A stretch of DNA of 64,000 bases from Neoceratodus forsteri (lineage: Eukaryota; Chordata; Ceratodontiformes; Ceratodontidae): the NCBI GenBank assembly GCA_016271365.2, contig CM028129.1, positions 458,256,501 to 458,320,500 of the forward strand. Reading direction: 5' to 3'. Shown one piece after another: positions 35,223 to 47,251 of this stretch. A model generated the notes under the pieces. It was not told the DNA's origin. It searched no databases and saw nothing but the letters and a program-made list of their open reading frames with translations. Position 1 is the first letter of the stretch. Every line of letters starts with the position of its first letter. Made by a program: the position numbers and the translations under genes.

Positions 35223-37664
35223 AAATAGTATAAATTCAGAAAGGAAACAAAAATCAACTTTTGCATTTTTGAATGAAACCACCATGATACAGTATTTTTA
35301 CAAGATATCAGGCTCCACACAGATATAGAAATGCAAACTGCTCAAACAGCTTAGTACTGGGGAAGGACATATTGGTCCTTGGGGGAGGACACATGCAGTG
35401 GGCTTGGAATAAGCATTAACAACCTGTCAGTAAAATTTACACATCTGGTAGATATCCACCCAGGAAGGGCATTATTATTAGATATATCACTAGAAGGAAG
35501 AGATTTTAGCTTGATAAACCTACAGTATATACCCCACAAACCAAATCTCAGAAACTAAAGATTTTAAAACAAATCCAGCCTTTTTTATTTACATCTAGAC
35601 AGGTTATTTTTGGAAGTGACTTCAACTGCAGTAGATTCAGATCTGACACTGGTTTAAAAACACAGAAAATATTCTGTGATACAGCCTTTTTAAACAACAT
35701 TAATTACTCAAACAAGTTTAACTAATAGTTTTGCAAAAATAGAGAAAACCACAACACATACCATCGAGGATCAATTTCTGCAAGAATATTTTATGTTCTT
35801 GTATCACAGAATCTACCCATTGTAACAGTAAAAGTTCACCCAATAGAACTTCAGATTATGACTTACTTAGTATGAAAATAGATTCAGCAGCCGGAAGGGA
35901 TATTGGAGATTAAACTCAAGTCTCCTTGACCATAAAGAAATATCACAAGGCCCTGATGATGTAATAGCAGTGAGAAAATCGATACAATTTTTATATGACT
36001 CACACTTAGATTGATGGATAGACAGTAACAATTTTTTTTTTACAGATTTTCTATAACTAACCGGAAAATAAATGGGAAACAAAAATCAAAAGTATAAGGA
36101 ACTTAGGAAGACACTATATCATTTAATTTCATTACAAACTACTACTACACTTAACTATTCAGACCAAATTTCAGTTATAAAACAAGAAATGTTCCTATAC
36201 CAATATAACAGAATGAAACCACTAGAAATCGATCAAAATTTCGGACACAGTATACACATTTTCATACTAACCCATTTAATAGCTGTAGTTCAAGAAGGAA
36301 CAAGAAACAAATGAAGGGCATACAAACTGATAATGGACTTATCATCACAGATAAAATGGGACTTGGTTCCATCTCAGAAAGCGCCTCCATCTGAGTTCGC
36401 CTGTCATTAGGGCACCAGGATTTAAATTTGTCAATCACTTTATATGCGGGGGCTGGTATTCCAACTCTGGGGGCTGGACCTTGCCGAGGAGTGGTGAATT
36501 TGAAAGTTTGGCAACCTAATGAGAGGTGCACTCAGACAGGTGCACAGATGGCCAGAAGGGGGTTAAAATTGGTAACCTACCAAATACGATTAAACAATTA
36601 CAACCAGGAATAGCAAAAGGCCTAGATGGTTTAACATTAGAATTTTATATAAAATCTTACCAGGCTTAAGTAAAGAATTAACACAGATGTATAACTCAGT
36701 TTTGAAAGACAGAAAATTGCCAGGAGAAATGTACAAAGGTCTTTTAATATTTTGTTTTAAAAGGAGACAAAACCCAATTAGCAAACTGGAGACCAATCAC
36801 CTTATTAAGCAAAGATTTTAAGATTTTCACAAAAATTCTCAGTAACAGATTAGCACTTATATGAGCCTATATAATACATCCCACACAAGTATGCTCAATC
36901 CCAGGAAGGAAAATAACAGACATTTTAATGTTAATAAGAGAAATATTAGCTAAAGGCACTGAAGGCTCTATGTCAGGATACATACTGAGTTTAGATCAAA
37001 ACAAAGTGTTTGACTCGGTTTTACAAGAGTATCTATGGAAATGTATAGAAAGTTATGAGATTCCTGAATTGCTTAGTTCTTGGTGAAAGTACTACTAAAA
37101 GAAGCCTCAGTACCTCCATACATAAATGGATGGATAGAAACAATGCTAGATACAAACTGGTGTACGCCAGGGCTGTCCATTAACTCCCTTATTATATATC
37201 ATGACCCTAGACCCATAATTGGACATAATAATGCACCACAAATTACAGGCCTTTCAGTTTCCAGTCAAGACATAGAAATAAAATCACTAGCATATGCTGA
37301 CAGTCTGGTGTTGATATGAGCAGACTATGACTCAGCTACACAAGTTGAAAGAGAACTACAAGATTTTTCCAGAATTTCAAGATCCTCAATTAATGTAACC
37401 AAAAGTGTTTGCATCCTACTAGGACAACAACACTCAGCGATTGAAGAAATTATAGGAATGCCAGTTATTATTAATTATCGTAAAATTTTAGGCATACTTT
37501 TGGAGAAGGTGATTTTTTAAATTGGGAATAAATACTGCACAAGGCTGTAAAGAGTAACACAGCTGAACAAGTAGTTGATGTGTAAAAATGTGTTTATATG
37601 ATTAAAACTTACTTAATCCCATGATTTTGCATCTGAGCCACATATATTCACCCCAAAACAATTA
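35223..37664 (+). mobile_element. Tx1-1 segment b: ORF2 middle part
   Basis: LINE coding sequence resumes right after P1 and runs to the 3' end of CR1-3. It holds endonuclease and reverse-transcriptase blocks (next entry). The endonuclease N-terminus seen in copy 2 (ATLNVNSVKNVK) is not visible here, so some sequence was lost. The piece near 36360-36560 is richer in G/C and may be a small foreign insert. Confidence 0.72.
35223..37664 (+). pseudogene. Tx1-1 ORF2: endonuclease and reverse transcriptase remnants
   Basis: VIFGSDFNCSRFRSDTGLK (about 35600) corresponds to the GDFN motif of APE endonucleases. RT blocks are PGIAKGLDGLTLEFYIKSY near 36610, [11 protein letters not shown] near 36780, the frame 37080-37319 with NGWIETML and NAPQITGLSVSSQDIEIKSL, and YAD at 37293 where the catalytic motif reads YADS instead of YADD. 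Further C-terminal pieces are at 47086-47252, 48234-48487 and 50451-50870. Multiple stops show that it is dead. Confidence 0.72.
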
Positions 37665-38029
37665 GAATAGAAACGTAGACACATAGAAATTGTTGGCAGA
37701 TAAGAACTGCTAGGTCTATCCAGTCTGCCACAAGCCCTCCTCTTGTTTCCAGCCCTTACCTACTTGATCAAAGGCTCTCTTCTCCCTCCCACGTCTAGGG
37801 TTCCCCTATGTCTGTCCCATGCATGTTTAAATCCTCTACCATGCTTGCTCCCACCACTTCCTGTGACAGACACTTCCATGCCCACCACCCTTCCTGAAGA
37901 AAAACCTCTTCACATTTCCCCATAACCTGCCCCTTCCAATTTCATATTATGCCCCTCATTCTTGTACTCCCCATATGGAATATGTTCCCCATACACTTGT
38001 TTATGCCCTAAGGTACCTTAATGTTTCTA

Positions 38030-41000
38030 TCATGTCACCCCAATCCTTCTCTCCTCCAGCAAGTACATATTCAGGTCTTTTAATCTCTCACCATATGATT
38101 TCTGGTACAAGCCCTGCACCATCTTAATTGCCCTTATCTGGAATGCCTCCACCCTGTTAAAGTTCTTACAAAGATGTGGTCTCCAGAATTGCACACAGTA
38201 CTCTAGGTGAGGCCTCACTAGTGGTTTTCTTTTTCCATTTATTCTTTTTGTGCCACACCTCTCTCTGCTGGGCCTTCCGCATCACGGACCCCTCAGCTGC
38301 AGCATCCCCCATGAGCCATGCTCCCGGGTCCCCCTGGGTTACCCCCAGAGTGGAGACAAGGCACCCAGCCCATAAGATGCCATGTACAATGGGATAGGGT
38401 GAGAGTCAGCCTGCACAGCCAAGGGAGTGCATTACTTAGGCAGAGAGAGACAGGCTTGTTTTTTTTCTACTGGGGAAGGTGGAATGTGCAATGATGCCAG
38501 TGTCCATCCCGCCCCCTTGTAACCTTGCTGGCGCTGTATGCTGAGGCACTCCTGACCTCCACCAGGTGTCCCCCTTGCACCGGCAACATCCCGTACCCTA
38601 CCCCCCCTGGAGAAGGAGAGCAGTCGTGAGCTGCTCAATCCTTCTCCCCAAGGCTGGTCTTCTGATGACCTGAGTCTGTTCCCAAACCCGGGTCACCGGG
38701 CACGGCAAGCAGAAATCCAACCACTGCACTGGCGGGCTGCCCACTAGTGTTTTGTTTTCAACAATGGCATCACCACCTCCCTCCTTCTGCTAATGATACT
38801 TGTGTCTATGCACCACAGCATGCCTTCCTGCAGCCTTTGTACTCTGCTTTGACACCTTTAGATTGTCTGAAATGATAATCCCCAGATCTCTTTCCTCCTT
38901 GGTGATCATCAGCAACTCCCCCTCCCATCCTATAGCTCTCTCCAGGGTTTCCTTGTCCCAGTTGCATTATTTTGTACTTCTTTGAATTGGACCTCAGCTG
39001 CCACACCCCAGACCATTTCTCAAGCTTCCCCTGGTCCCTCCTCACTCTCTCCACCCCATCCGGAGTATTCACCCTGTTGCAGATCTTGGTGTCATCTGCA
39101 AACAGACAGACCTTTTCCTCCAGCCCTTCCACTATGTCACTAATGAAGACATTAAACAGGACTGGCCCAAGGACTGATCCCTGAGGTACCCCACTGGTCA
39201 ACTCCCTCTCCCCAGATTGGATCCCATTAACCACCACCCTCTGCCTCCTGTACATTAACCAGTTCTTATCCCAGTTTACCAATTTGAGGCCCATGCCCAG
39301 ACTACCCATCATGTTAACCATAGTTCTATGTGGGATGGTGTCAAAGACCTTGCTGAAATTGAGGTAGACAATGTCCACCACTCTGTCTGATAAACCTCAT
39401 TTGTCACCCAGTCAAATAAAATGTATCAGATTCATTTGCCACAATCTCCTTGATATGAATCCATGTTGCCTTGGATCCTGGGCACCACTGGATTCCAAGT
39501 GTCCTACTATTCTTTCTTTAGTAGTACCTCCATGATCTTACTCACCACTGAGGTGAGGTTGACTGGCCTATAGTTTCCAACCTCCTACCTGTTACCACTT
39601 TTGTGTAGGGAGCCCACATGTGCCCTCCTACAGTCCTCTGGAACCACTCCTGTGTGGAGTGACTCAGTGAACATGGCTGCTAGAGGAACTGCTAGCTCCC
39701 TTCACAGCTCCTTTAAAATCCTTGGGTCTATGTCATCTGGTCCCATTACTTTGTCCACCTTCAGTTTTGTGAGTTTCTCCATTACTTTTTCCTCAGTGAA
39801 TGGACCTGTGTCCACCTCTCCCCTCCTCTCGTATCTGTTGCCCAACAATGATCCCTGCCTCTCTCCCTCTTCTGTGAATACTGAATAGTAGTATTTATTC
39901 AGTATTTCCACCTTTTCCAGGTCTCCCTCCTTGTGCACCCCTTCATCCTGATCTGAGCCTTACTATCCCCCGTCCTTCCTTCTTTCGCTGATGTACCTAT
40001 AGAATGTCTTGTCTCCTTTCTTCACGTCTGCACTAATCTTTTCTAAGTCCACACCTTTGCACTCCTGACCACCTTCCCACTTCCCCAGACACTTTGGGTA
40101 TGCCTGTCTGTCCTCCTCCCTTTGAGACTCCTTCTATTTCTTGAAACCCACTCTTTTGGTCCTTACTTTGTCTACCACCTCGTTCGAGAACCCATAGTGT
40201 TTTCTTCCTTCTCTTACCTTTGTTTACCAACCTGACACATTAGTTTGTTACCTCTGCTATGGCTCCTTTCAGGTGTTCCCATTGCTCCTCAACACCCCTT
40301 CCCCCTCCCTCCTTGCCAGGGCTTCATTGATACATCTCCCCATCCTGGCAAAGTCTGTCCCTCTGAAATCCAAAACCTCTGCCTTCGTGTGGCTTGACTG
40401 TGTCCCTGTCCCCATGTTAAACTACACTATGTGGTGGTCACTAGACCCCAGATGATCTTCTACCCAGATCTTTGCAATTCTGTCAGCATTGCTCAGTACT
40501 AGGTCCAGAATCACCCTTTCGCTGGTGGGCTCAAGCAACAGCTGCCTGAGGCCTACCCTCTGTAGGGAGTCCAGGATGTCTCTACTCCTGGCTGAAATTG
40601 CCACCCGGGTGGTCCAATCCATGTCCAGCATATTGAAATCCCCAAGCAGCAGAACTTTCCCTCTTGTTACCATCTTGTGTATTTCATCACCTAGCTCCCT
40701 ATCCACATACTCCTCCTGTGCAGGAAGCCTATAGATCACCCCTGTGTGTATTGCTATGCCATTTCCAGGCTGAAGGGTGACCCACAGTGCCTTGGCCTGC
40801 ACCTGTCTACCCTGTACCTCTGTTGCCTTTATGCCTTCCCTGATGTACAGGCCACCCCACCCTTTTACCCCATCCCTCCTGAACAGAGCATAACCTGGTT
40901 CCTTTATGTCCCATCCATGATTTATGTGTACCAAGACTCTTTACTGCTGCTATGTCCAGGTCTGCCTCAACTAGCAAGGCATCCATTTCTGGGAGTTTGT

Positions 41001-41030
41001 TTTCCAGGCTGTGAGCATTGGTTACCATGG
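38030..41030 (-). pseudogene. CR1-3 ORF2: endonuclease and reverse transcriptase
   Basis: The endonuclease starts near NAHSLENKLPEMDALL (41020). Its core is in the frame 40934-40422 (GWGGLYIREGI, GVIYRLPA, VLLLGDFNMLDMDW, VILDLVLSNAD, LGSSDHH). RT pieces are at 39938-39702 (DKVMGPDDIDPRIL) and 39381-38806 (VYLNFSKVFDTIPHRTM, LTSGVPQGSVLGP, and FADD at residues 94-97). The C-terminal domain is split by the SINE: GDAIVENKT lies on the right side and LVRPHLEYCVQFW on the left. Frame changes near 39400-39700 and 40000-40400 inactivate it. Confidence 0.92.
38228..38741 (-). mobile_element. tRNA-derived SINE with target-site duplication
   Basis: On the minus strand the element starts at 38741 with a tRNA-like head. 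The A box resembles GCCAGTGCAGTGG (38721-38733) and the B box GGTTTGGGAAC (38678-38688), a spacing normal for tRNA promoters. It ends leftward in an A-rich tail (38228-38250). CACTAGTGGTTT at 38216-38227 and CACTAGTGTTTT at 38742-38753 form the target duplication. Removing one duplicate and the element restores the CR1-3 frame through ENKTLVRPHLEYC. At about 514 bp it is long for a SINE; the body is GC-rich and I do not recognise its 3' part. Confidence 0.85.
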
Positions 41031-41105
41031 CCTTCCATGTTTGCTGCCTATCCTCTCTTTACCTCTGCTGTTGCTCCCTGCCCCCCATAGTAATCTGGTT
41101 CTGGG

Positions 41106-42480
41106 CAGGCTGTAAGCAGTAGGAATAACTCACATGATTTTTAATGATATTTCATGTGTTTTATGTTGTTTGTTTTGTTTGCTTCGCTTTTATTTGCTAT
41201 TATTTTATTACGACTTGTTTATTCATCGGTCCTGGTGGATGGTATTGACTCTGTTTGTTTTATACAAGTGAAATTGGTAAAGATCGTCCCTGGATTGTCC
41301 CTGGATTATTCTTGGAGTGTGACTACTGTTTATTGAGAGGCACTGAGATGTGCTGTGATTGAGACCAAAAAGCCGGTAACTAAAGTGAAATTATCGTGAT
41401 TTGTAGTCGGGCGGTGAAGCGTGGATCAGATTTGGAGTTTGTATTCTATTGTCTATGTCCTATTTCAGTAGAGGAGGGCAATCGACTGGTCTTTTTCATC
41501 GAACATTTATGGGGCAACAAGTTGGTTGATTCCCCGGATGAATTTCTTCTCAGCCCTTGATCTGACCCAGTGGTGTGCTGTGGGCTTGCCGCCATAGGGC
41601 GGCCGACTCTGTAGTGCTTCTGTTGTGCTGAATGGTAGCTGTTGGGCGGCCATGGGGCAGAGCAGGTCTGGGGAAGGGTTTTGTGGCTGGGTTAAGTTCA
41701 GGGGATGCTGTCGATGGAACTGACTGAAAAACAACTTATTTCGATTTCAGTTGGAGCGAAGACCGCGAGGAGACATAAAACAAAGCCGGCTACCTAAATA
41801 TGTGGGATTTCACGATTAAACAGGGAGTGACAGTGGTGGGTTTGTATGAAACAATTTGAATTGATTTTGGATTGAGAAGTAAAATCTGGTTAAAAAACTG
41901 ACAAGATTTTATTGCTGGGATTCATGCCTGGTTTTGGTCCTCTGTGGAAGTGAGAGCCCACAGGAGGAACTGAATTTCATTCATGGCTCCCTGAGACTTG
42001 AACTTTATGCTTACTATCATCAGTTTCTTGGATAAAAGGAGTGATAAAACTGTTTAAAAAGAAATACAGGATTGACCAGGACTTTTGAACAAACAGACTT
42101 TTTTGTTGAGTGAATATTTTATTTTTATTAATTTTATAGTTTATTTTATTTGTTTTGTTTATTTTATATTAAGTAGGCATTAATGTGGAAATGTTGTGTT
42201 ATTCTCCCCTTCTGTCTGAGAGACAGTGGGTGGGATTTATAAACCTTCCCTTTTTTCCCCCACTTTGTGAGAGAGAGTGGAGGAGTTGCCATCTGAGTGT
42301 GGTTTGGTTTTATTTTGTTAATAGTTGTTTATTTTATGTTTTTTGATTTAAGTAGAGTGTGGAGTGGTTTTATTATGGGGGTATATTAAGATTAAATAAA
42401 AGTATTGATTTAGTAGGGTTTTTTATACCTTAGTATTATTGATAGGGTCTGAATGTGCTGAGATAGTAAAAATTCAGTCA
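41106..42480 (+). other. 5' untranslated part of L2-C
   Basis: A/T-rich DNA with TTATTTTATTTG-type runs near 42110-42180 and 42310-42360 and no long plus-strand frame. Its position between the CR1-3 break and the L2-C endonuclease suggests the LINE's 5' region. I saw no repeat monomers or recognisable promoter motif. Confidence 0.5.
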
Positions 42481-42518
42481 GGTGGTACTCCCCCTCAAGA
42501 CTGAGGGATCTCCACCAT

Positions 42519-45500
42519 TTGAATGTGCCGCACTTCCTTCAGAAGTTTATAGGAGATGCCAAATATTCTGCATTTCAAGGCGAAGGAGTGGAGGGAATAA
42601 GAGATCCTGGAAATCTTGTGGGAGATGGGAAGAGTGGGCAGATAGGGACTGTTACAACAGGAGGTGCCCTGGGACAGAAATGGATACAGGGGCAAGGTCT
42701 ATCATGTCTTGTACCCATACTCAAGGGCATTGACTTGGTCAGGCAGGAGGTGGAGTCATCCTTGGAGTCTCGTCAATTGTGGGCGGTGTTAAGCAGTGCT
42801 AGAGCTATCAGAAACAAGACTGCTTTGGTGGCAGATCTTTTTATATCTGTGGACTTAGCTTGCATCACCGAGACCTGTCTTGATGAAAATGCGGGCCCCA
42901 TTTTGGAATCCACAGTTCTGGCCAGGTTCTCGGTGATTCACCACCCAAGAGTGGACCGTAGGGGTGGGGGAGTTGCAGTCTGTTTTAGACAGGAACTGGA
43001 CCTCAGGGAAATACCAGTTGGATATACCAACTCCTTTGAGTGTATTGTGGGGGCAGGTGCAGGCTTCAGGATACTTCTCATTTATCGTCCACCAGGTGAT
43101 GGGAGGGAATTCCTGAGGGAGGTTGCGGATTTAATCGCCGAGAGGGTATTGAAATCCCCCTGATGGTTAATTCTGGGGGATTTCAATGCCTGTGTCGATG
43201 ATGAACTCATGCCATTTGGTCAAAACCTCTCCAATTGATGGACTCATTGGGCCTGACACGGGTTATTACCTCTGCAACCCGATCGGTGGGACACTCATTA
43301 GATTTGATATTCCATCTGGGATGGAAGTCCCTGGTGTGGAGATGGAGCTCATCAGTTGGTCTGACCATCATGCCCTGAGGTTCAGTTTCTCAGCCCCTGA
43401 AAGAGGCCTGCCCCTAAGGAGATAGTACAGTTCCGCCCTTTGGGAGGAGTTACCTCAGAAGGCCTAATGACAGAGCTGGACTTCTCGGGATTTCCAATGG
43501 ATAGCACTGACCCAGAGTCCTTAGTGCTAGCCTATAACAGGGCAGTTGTTAGGGCCCTGGATGTCATTGCTCCAGTCCGTGTTCATCCCTGTACTCTCCA
43601 CCTGGGGGCCCCGTGGTTTACCATAGAGATCCGTGGGTTGAAGAGACAGGGCCGAAGACTGGTGTGACGCTGGCGGAAAACTCACATGGAAGTGGACAGG
43701 CTTAGACTGTTAGATCATTATAAGACCTATCAGTTAGCAATTTCCCATAGGGAGGCAGAGTTTCTGACCAGAGAAATTGCTACAGTGAGGAATAGACCGG
43801 CCCATCTCTTCCGGACTGTGGACAGATTGTGCAATCCAGTCTGTCTTCAAGTTGGTGGAGCGTTGTCACAATTACAGTGTGAGGAATTTGCGATGCTCTT
43901 CACTGATAAGGTGTCCACTATCAGGGATGAGATCAGCCAGTGCCTCTCCATAGGGTCTTGCAGTGATCAACCGAGGGACAAAAATACCCAATTAACTTGG
44001 TTCACTGTCAGTCAACTGGCAGTCATGGATATAGTGAGGATCATCCAGACTTTGGGGCCAATCTGCTGTAGATTGGATCCGGGCCCTACTCACCTACTTG
44101 TGGGGTGTGTAGAGGTTATTGGCCTGATCCTTACTGGGATAGTTGTGGTGTCACTGGAGAGAGGGTGCTTTCCTGATCACTTGAAGGAGGCAATAGTATG
44201 CCCCTTTTTGAAAAAATCCTCTCTTGGTCCCGACTGCCCAGAAAACTATAGATCAGTCTTGAACCTTCCCTTTTTGGGAAAGATTGTCGAGAAGGTGGTT
44301 GCATTGCAGCTGGAGGACCATTTAACTGTCCACAGTATCTATGACCCTCTCCAGTCTGGCTTCAGAAAAAGGCATACTACTGAGACGGCTCCTGTTCGGC
44401 TACTAAATGATCTCCTGATTGCGAGAGATAGAAGAACTCATTCTGTCTTGTTCTCCTTGATCTCTCAGCAGCGTTTGACACTGTGGATCATAGGGTGCTG
44501 CTTGATCACCTGTGGTTTCTCTGTGGACTAAGTGGAGGGGGGTGGTCCACAGTTGGTTTAAATCTTTCCTGCAGGGTAGGCTTCAGAGAGTAGTGTTAGG
44601 GATTTATTCTTTGGCCTCTCACTGTCGATGTGGGGGTGCCACAGGGTTGGTGCTGTGTCCCCCATGTTATTCCAGTGCTTATACTTCCTTTGGGGACATT
44701 ATAAGACAATATGGGTTGAAGTTTCATTGCTATGCTGATGATTCTTAACTCTGTATGTCTTTGTGCCAGAGCAGAAGTCTGAGTCAAGTACATTGTTTAA
44801 CAACTGCCTCCTGGAGATACAGAATTGGATGAGTACCAATTGGCTGAAGTTGAATCTGGGAAAAACAGAGGTATTGGTGGTGGAACTGGGGGTGAGGATG
44901 TCAGGTTCATGGGCCGGAAAACCCTCAGGTTTATTTCTGGAGGAGACCCCGCTTATGGCATCTGGCCAGGTACATAACCTTGGTGTTATATTTGACGAGG
45001 GCCTGACCCTGAGGGCGCAGGTGTCAGCCATGGTCAAATCATCCTTTTTCCATCTAAGGAATATAGCATGGGTGAAACACCTGGTTCCACCAAAGGATCT
45101 TCCTACCCTGGTCCATGCCTTTGTTGCCAGTTATCTTGATTACTGCAATGCCCTTTATCTAGGGCTGCCAGGAGTGGATATTCACTGCTTGCAGCTGGTG
45201 CAAAATGTGATGGCTAGGTTGTTGACTGGAAGCCCAAGGTCCAATCCTATAACACCTGTGCTTCGCGAGTTGCACTGGCTGCCGGTACAGAGGCGGATCA
45301 CTTTCAAGGTCATATTGATGACCTATAAAGCCCTACTCATTGGGACCCCACTACCTGGAAGAACTCCTGACTTCTTACTGCCCTTCCCACTCTCACCGAT
45401 CCTCTGGCGAGGGATTGCTAGAGACTCCCAGGATAACCTTCAAAACATCTGGTGGAAGATACTTCTCACTGCACCAGCCCTTCAACCATGCATTGAAGAA

Positions 45501-45895
45501 TCTGATACACAGATTCCTATCCCATACTGCTGTGGACCAGCAGCACTTCTGAAAATGTCATGGAGCTTGCTACCTTCTCCAGGTGCCCTCCCAACACTCT
45601 GAAGTTCTCTTTCACCTGGTATAAACTTGCCTTGCAGTTGGATAGGTCATTTGTTCCCAGAAGGACAATGACCACCAGCCTCCCTCCTGGTGGACGATAA
45701 ATGACAAGTATCCTGAAGCCTGCACCTGCATCCACAATACACTCAAAGGAGTTGGTACATCCAACTGGTATTTCCCTGAGGCCTTTATGGCCTCTACCCT
45801 GTGGAATTCTCTACCTTGCCAGATACAAAATAGCCTGACTGGGGAGGGCTTTAAAAAAGCCCTAAAGACCTTCCTTTTTAATCAAGCATTTCAGT
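42519..45895 (+). pseudogene. L2-C ORF2: endonuclease and reverse transcriptase
   Basis: Endonuclease blocks are SARAIRNKTALVADLFI, LACITETCLDENAG, RGGGVAVCFR and ILLIYRPPG (42795-43095), then ILGDFNACVDDE (about 43168) and SWSDHHALRFSF (43355). RT blocks are PENYRSVLNLPFLGKIVEKV (44240), FRKRHTTETA (44365), DLSAAFDTVDHRVLLDHL (44460, in another frame), a GVPQG-like stretch near 44635 and YADD at 44731-44742. The C-terminal domain reads LDYCNALYLGLPG, LRELHWLPVQRRITFK and STLWNSLPCQ. Stops or frame changes occur near 43163, 43425, 43667, 44455, 44531 and 44748, and a 0.32 kb foreign insert splits the C-terminal domain at 45461. Confidence 0.88.
45461..45781. repeat. Composite templated insert inside L2-C
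   Basis: Bases 45462-45687 copy CR1-3 ORF1 at about 46326-46551 in direct orientation with few differences (offset 864). Bases 45688-45781 are the reverse complement of L2-C's own endonuclease region at about 43001-43095. Outside the insert the L2-C protein continues: TFKTSGGRYF before it and AFMASTLWNSLP after it. Two source pieces in opposite orientations, both within 3 kb, point to copying during repair rather than transposition. Confidence 0.88.
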
Positions 45896-45974
45896 GATGT
45901 AAATTATGTTAAAGCTGTTATATATGAAATGTTATTTATTATTGTGGTTTTAATGCTGCTTATGGAATTCTGTA

Positions 45975-46004
45975 AAGGCGCCCTGAGCTTGGGAAGGGCG
46001 CCTT
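45975..46004 (+). other. Stem-loop in the L2-C 3' end
   Basis: AAGGCGCCCT (45975-45984) pairs perfectly with AGGGCGCCTT (45995-46004) across a 10-base loop. It sits just before the AATAAA-like tail. L2-type elements often carry a 3' stem-loop thought to help the RT recognise its own RNA; that role is inferred here. Confidence 0.8.
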
Positions 46005-46025
46005 ATAGAAATAAACTTTACTTTA

Positions 46026-47085
46026 CTACTACTAATCTTTCTTCTGTGGATTCTACTCCTCTTCAGTTCCATTAACGCCTAGTTCAAGTTTGCCTGTTAC
46101 CAACTCATCTTCCTACTCCTCAGTTGTGTTTTAATTGCCTTGTGGGGATGGGTTGCTTGAGTTTACCTGCTTCCATTTGCACCCCTCATTTAAATGCTCA
46201 TCTGTGAAGTATTTAAACCATTCATTGAGGACTGCTTTCCCCTTCCTTGATGGATGCAGTCCATCATCGCTGTACAGGGCTTCATCATCCCATGTGTGTC
46301 CCCAGTCCCAAATGAAGTCATACCTCTTCTCACTGCACCAGCCCATCAACCATGCATTGAAGAATCCGATACACAGATTCCTATCCCCTCTACTGCTGTG
46401 GACCAGCAGCACTTCTGAAAATGTCATGGAGCTTGCTACCTTCTCCAGGTGCCCTCCCAACACTCTGAAGTTCTTCTTCACCTGGTCTAAACTTGCCTTG
46501 CAGTTGGATAGGTCATTTATTCCCAGGTGGACAATGACCTCCAGTCTCCCTCTCCTTGCCACTGCCTCAGCAATCCTCTGTATCTGCTCCCCCTCCCACT
46601 GAGCTGTGCCTCCTGGAAGGCACTTTACCTCCCTTTTATTCCCTGCTGTCTGTGACCAGCTCCATTCCCTGAACAATCAAGTCCCCCATCGGGTGTAACT
46701 TCTTTCTCCACTGGGGTCCTCTTCCTCCCATCCCTGGGTCTCCCTTTTGGAGGAGACTCACCTTCCCCTGGTCACAACCTTGGCTTCCCTTGTGGGCTGT
46801 CCCTCTCTCCAGAATAGTATAGGAGTTTCTGAGCTGTACCAGCTGGGGATGTACCTGTGACCTCCCTCTCTGACCCTCAATGACCCACCATAGTCCATCC
46901 TGACCCCTGCCTGGGCAGCCGCTGGCAGTGGCTGGGGACATAATGGTCTCTGGGAGGGGGTGAACATCCCCAGTACTCCTGCAAGCTCAGCCTAGAGACT
47001 GGCTACCTCCACTCTCAACCTACAGAGGTGCATGAAATTGGGGCAGCACCGCAGTTCCCAGAATGATCTCCTGAAGACTGCTGCT
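46026..47085 (-). mobile_element. CR1-3, 5' segment with ORF1
   Basis: This is the continuation of CR1-3 beyond L2-C, on the minus strand. It ends near 47085, where Tx1-1 coding sequence resumes. The 5' boundary is inferred from the start of Tx1-like protein (SRLNPIKWGIIYL coded near 47130). Confidence 0.8.
46131..46720 (-). pseudogene. CR1-3 ORF1: SGNH-hydrolase-like protein
   Basis: The frame 46676-46131 (181 codons) is one of the longest CR1 ORF1 pieces here. It holds the block LEVIVHLGINDLSNCKASL, then MTFSEVLLVHSSRG, and near its end DDGLHPSRKGKAVLNEW, which carries the Asp and His of the SGNH catalytic pair. Upstream, near 46690, the block I motif reads GDLIVQG, so the position of the nucleophile Ser in GDS is Leu in this copy. 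CR1 ORF1 is thought to be an esterase that assists retrotransposition; its substrate is unknown. Confidence 0.82.
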
Positions 47086-47251
47086 GAATGTAAACAATAT
47101 AGTTGTTTATTCCGAGGTATACGGAGAAGTAGACTGAACCCCATCAAATGGGGTATTATCTATCTAAATGTGGGGGGGGCATCAATATGATTAATCCACT
47201 GACTTTTTCTACAGTATTTTTCTGTATACAAGTATAAAACCAACCCTGTTA
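47086..47251 (+). mobile_element. Tx1-1 segment c
   Basis: A 0.17 kb island between CR1-3 and CR1-4. In plus-strand frames it encodes SRLNPIKWGIIYLNVGGASI, which parallels GRLNPIKINILY in copy 2 at about 60490-60530. This fixes the order of the nested pieces. Confidence 0.65.

Larger units (their letters stand above)
37665..41105 (-). mobile_element. CR1 LINE (CR1-3), 3' segment with ORF2
   Basis: The 3' end on the left reads AATAGAAACGTAGACACATAG, a variant of the terminal CR1 repeat. Coding homology runs rightward to the start of the endonuclease near 41030. L2-C then interrupts, and the ORF1 part resumes near 46026. A SINE splits the C-terminal domain at 38228. CR1-3 in turn interrupts Tx1-1. 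Confidence 0.9.
41106..46025 (+). mobile_element. L2-like LINE (L2-C)
   Basis: This is a near full-length element with about 1.4 kb of A/T-rich 5' sequence, endonuclease from about 42740, RT to about 45400 and C-terminal domain ending near 45895. A perfect 10-bp stem-loop (45975-45984 with 45995-46004) precedes AATAAACTTTACTTTA. It lies between the ORF2 and ORF1 parts of CR1-3, so it inserted into CR1-3. The left boundary is approximate and no clear target duplication was found. Confidence 0.85.

Noticed and set aside
38660..38741. Possible tRNA gene
   Set aside because: It has A and B boxes but is fused to a SINE body with an A-rich tail and target duplication, and the acceptor stem does not close.
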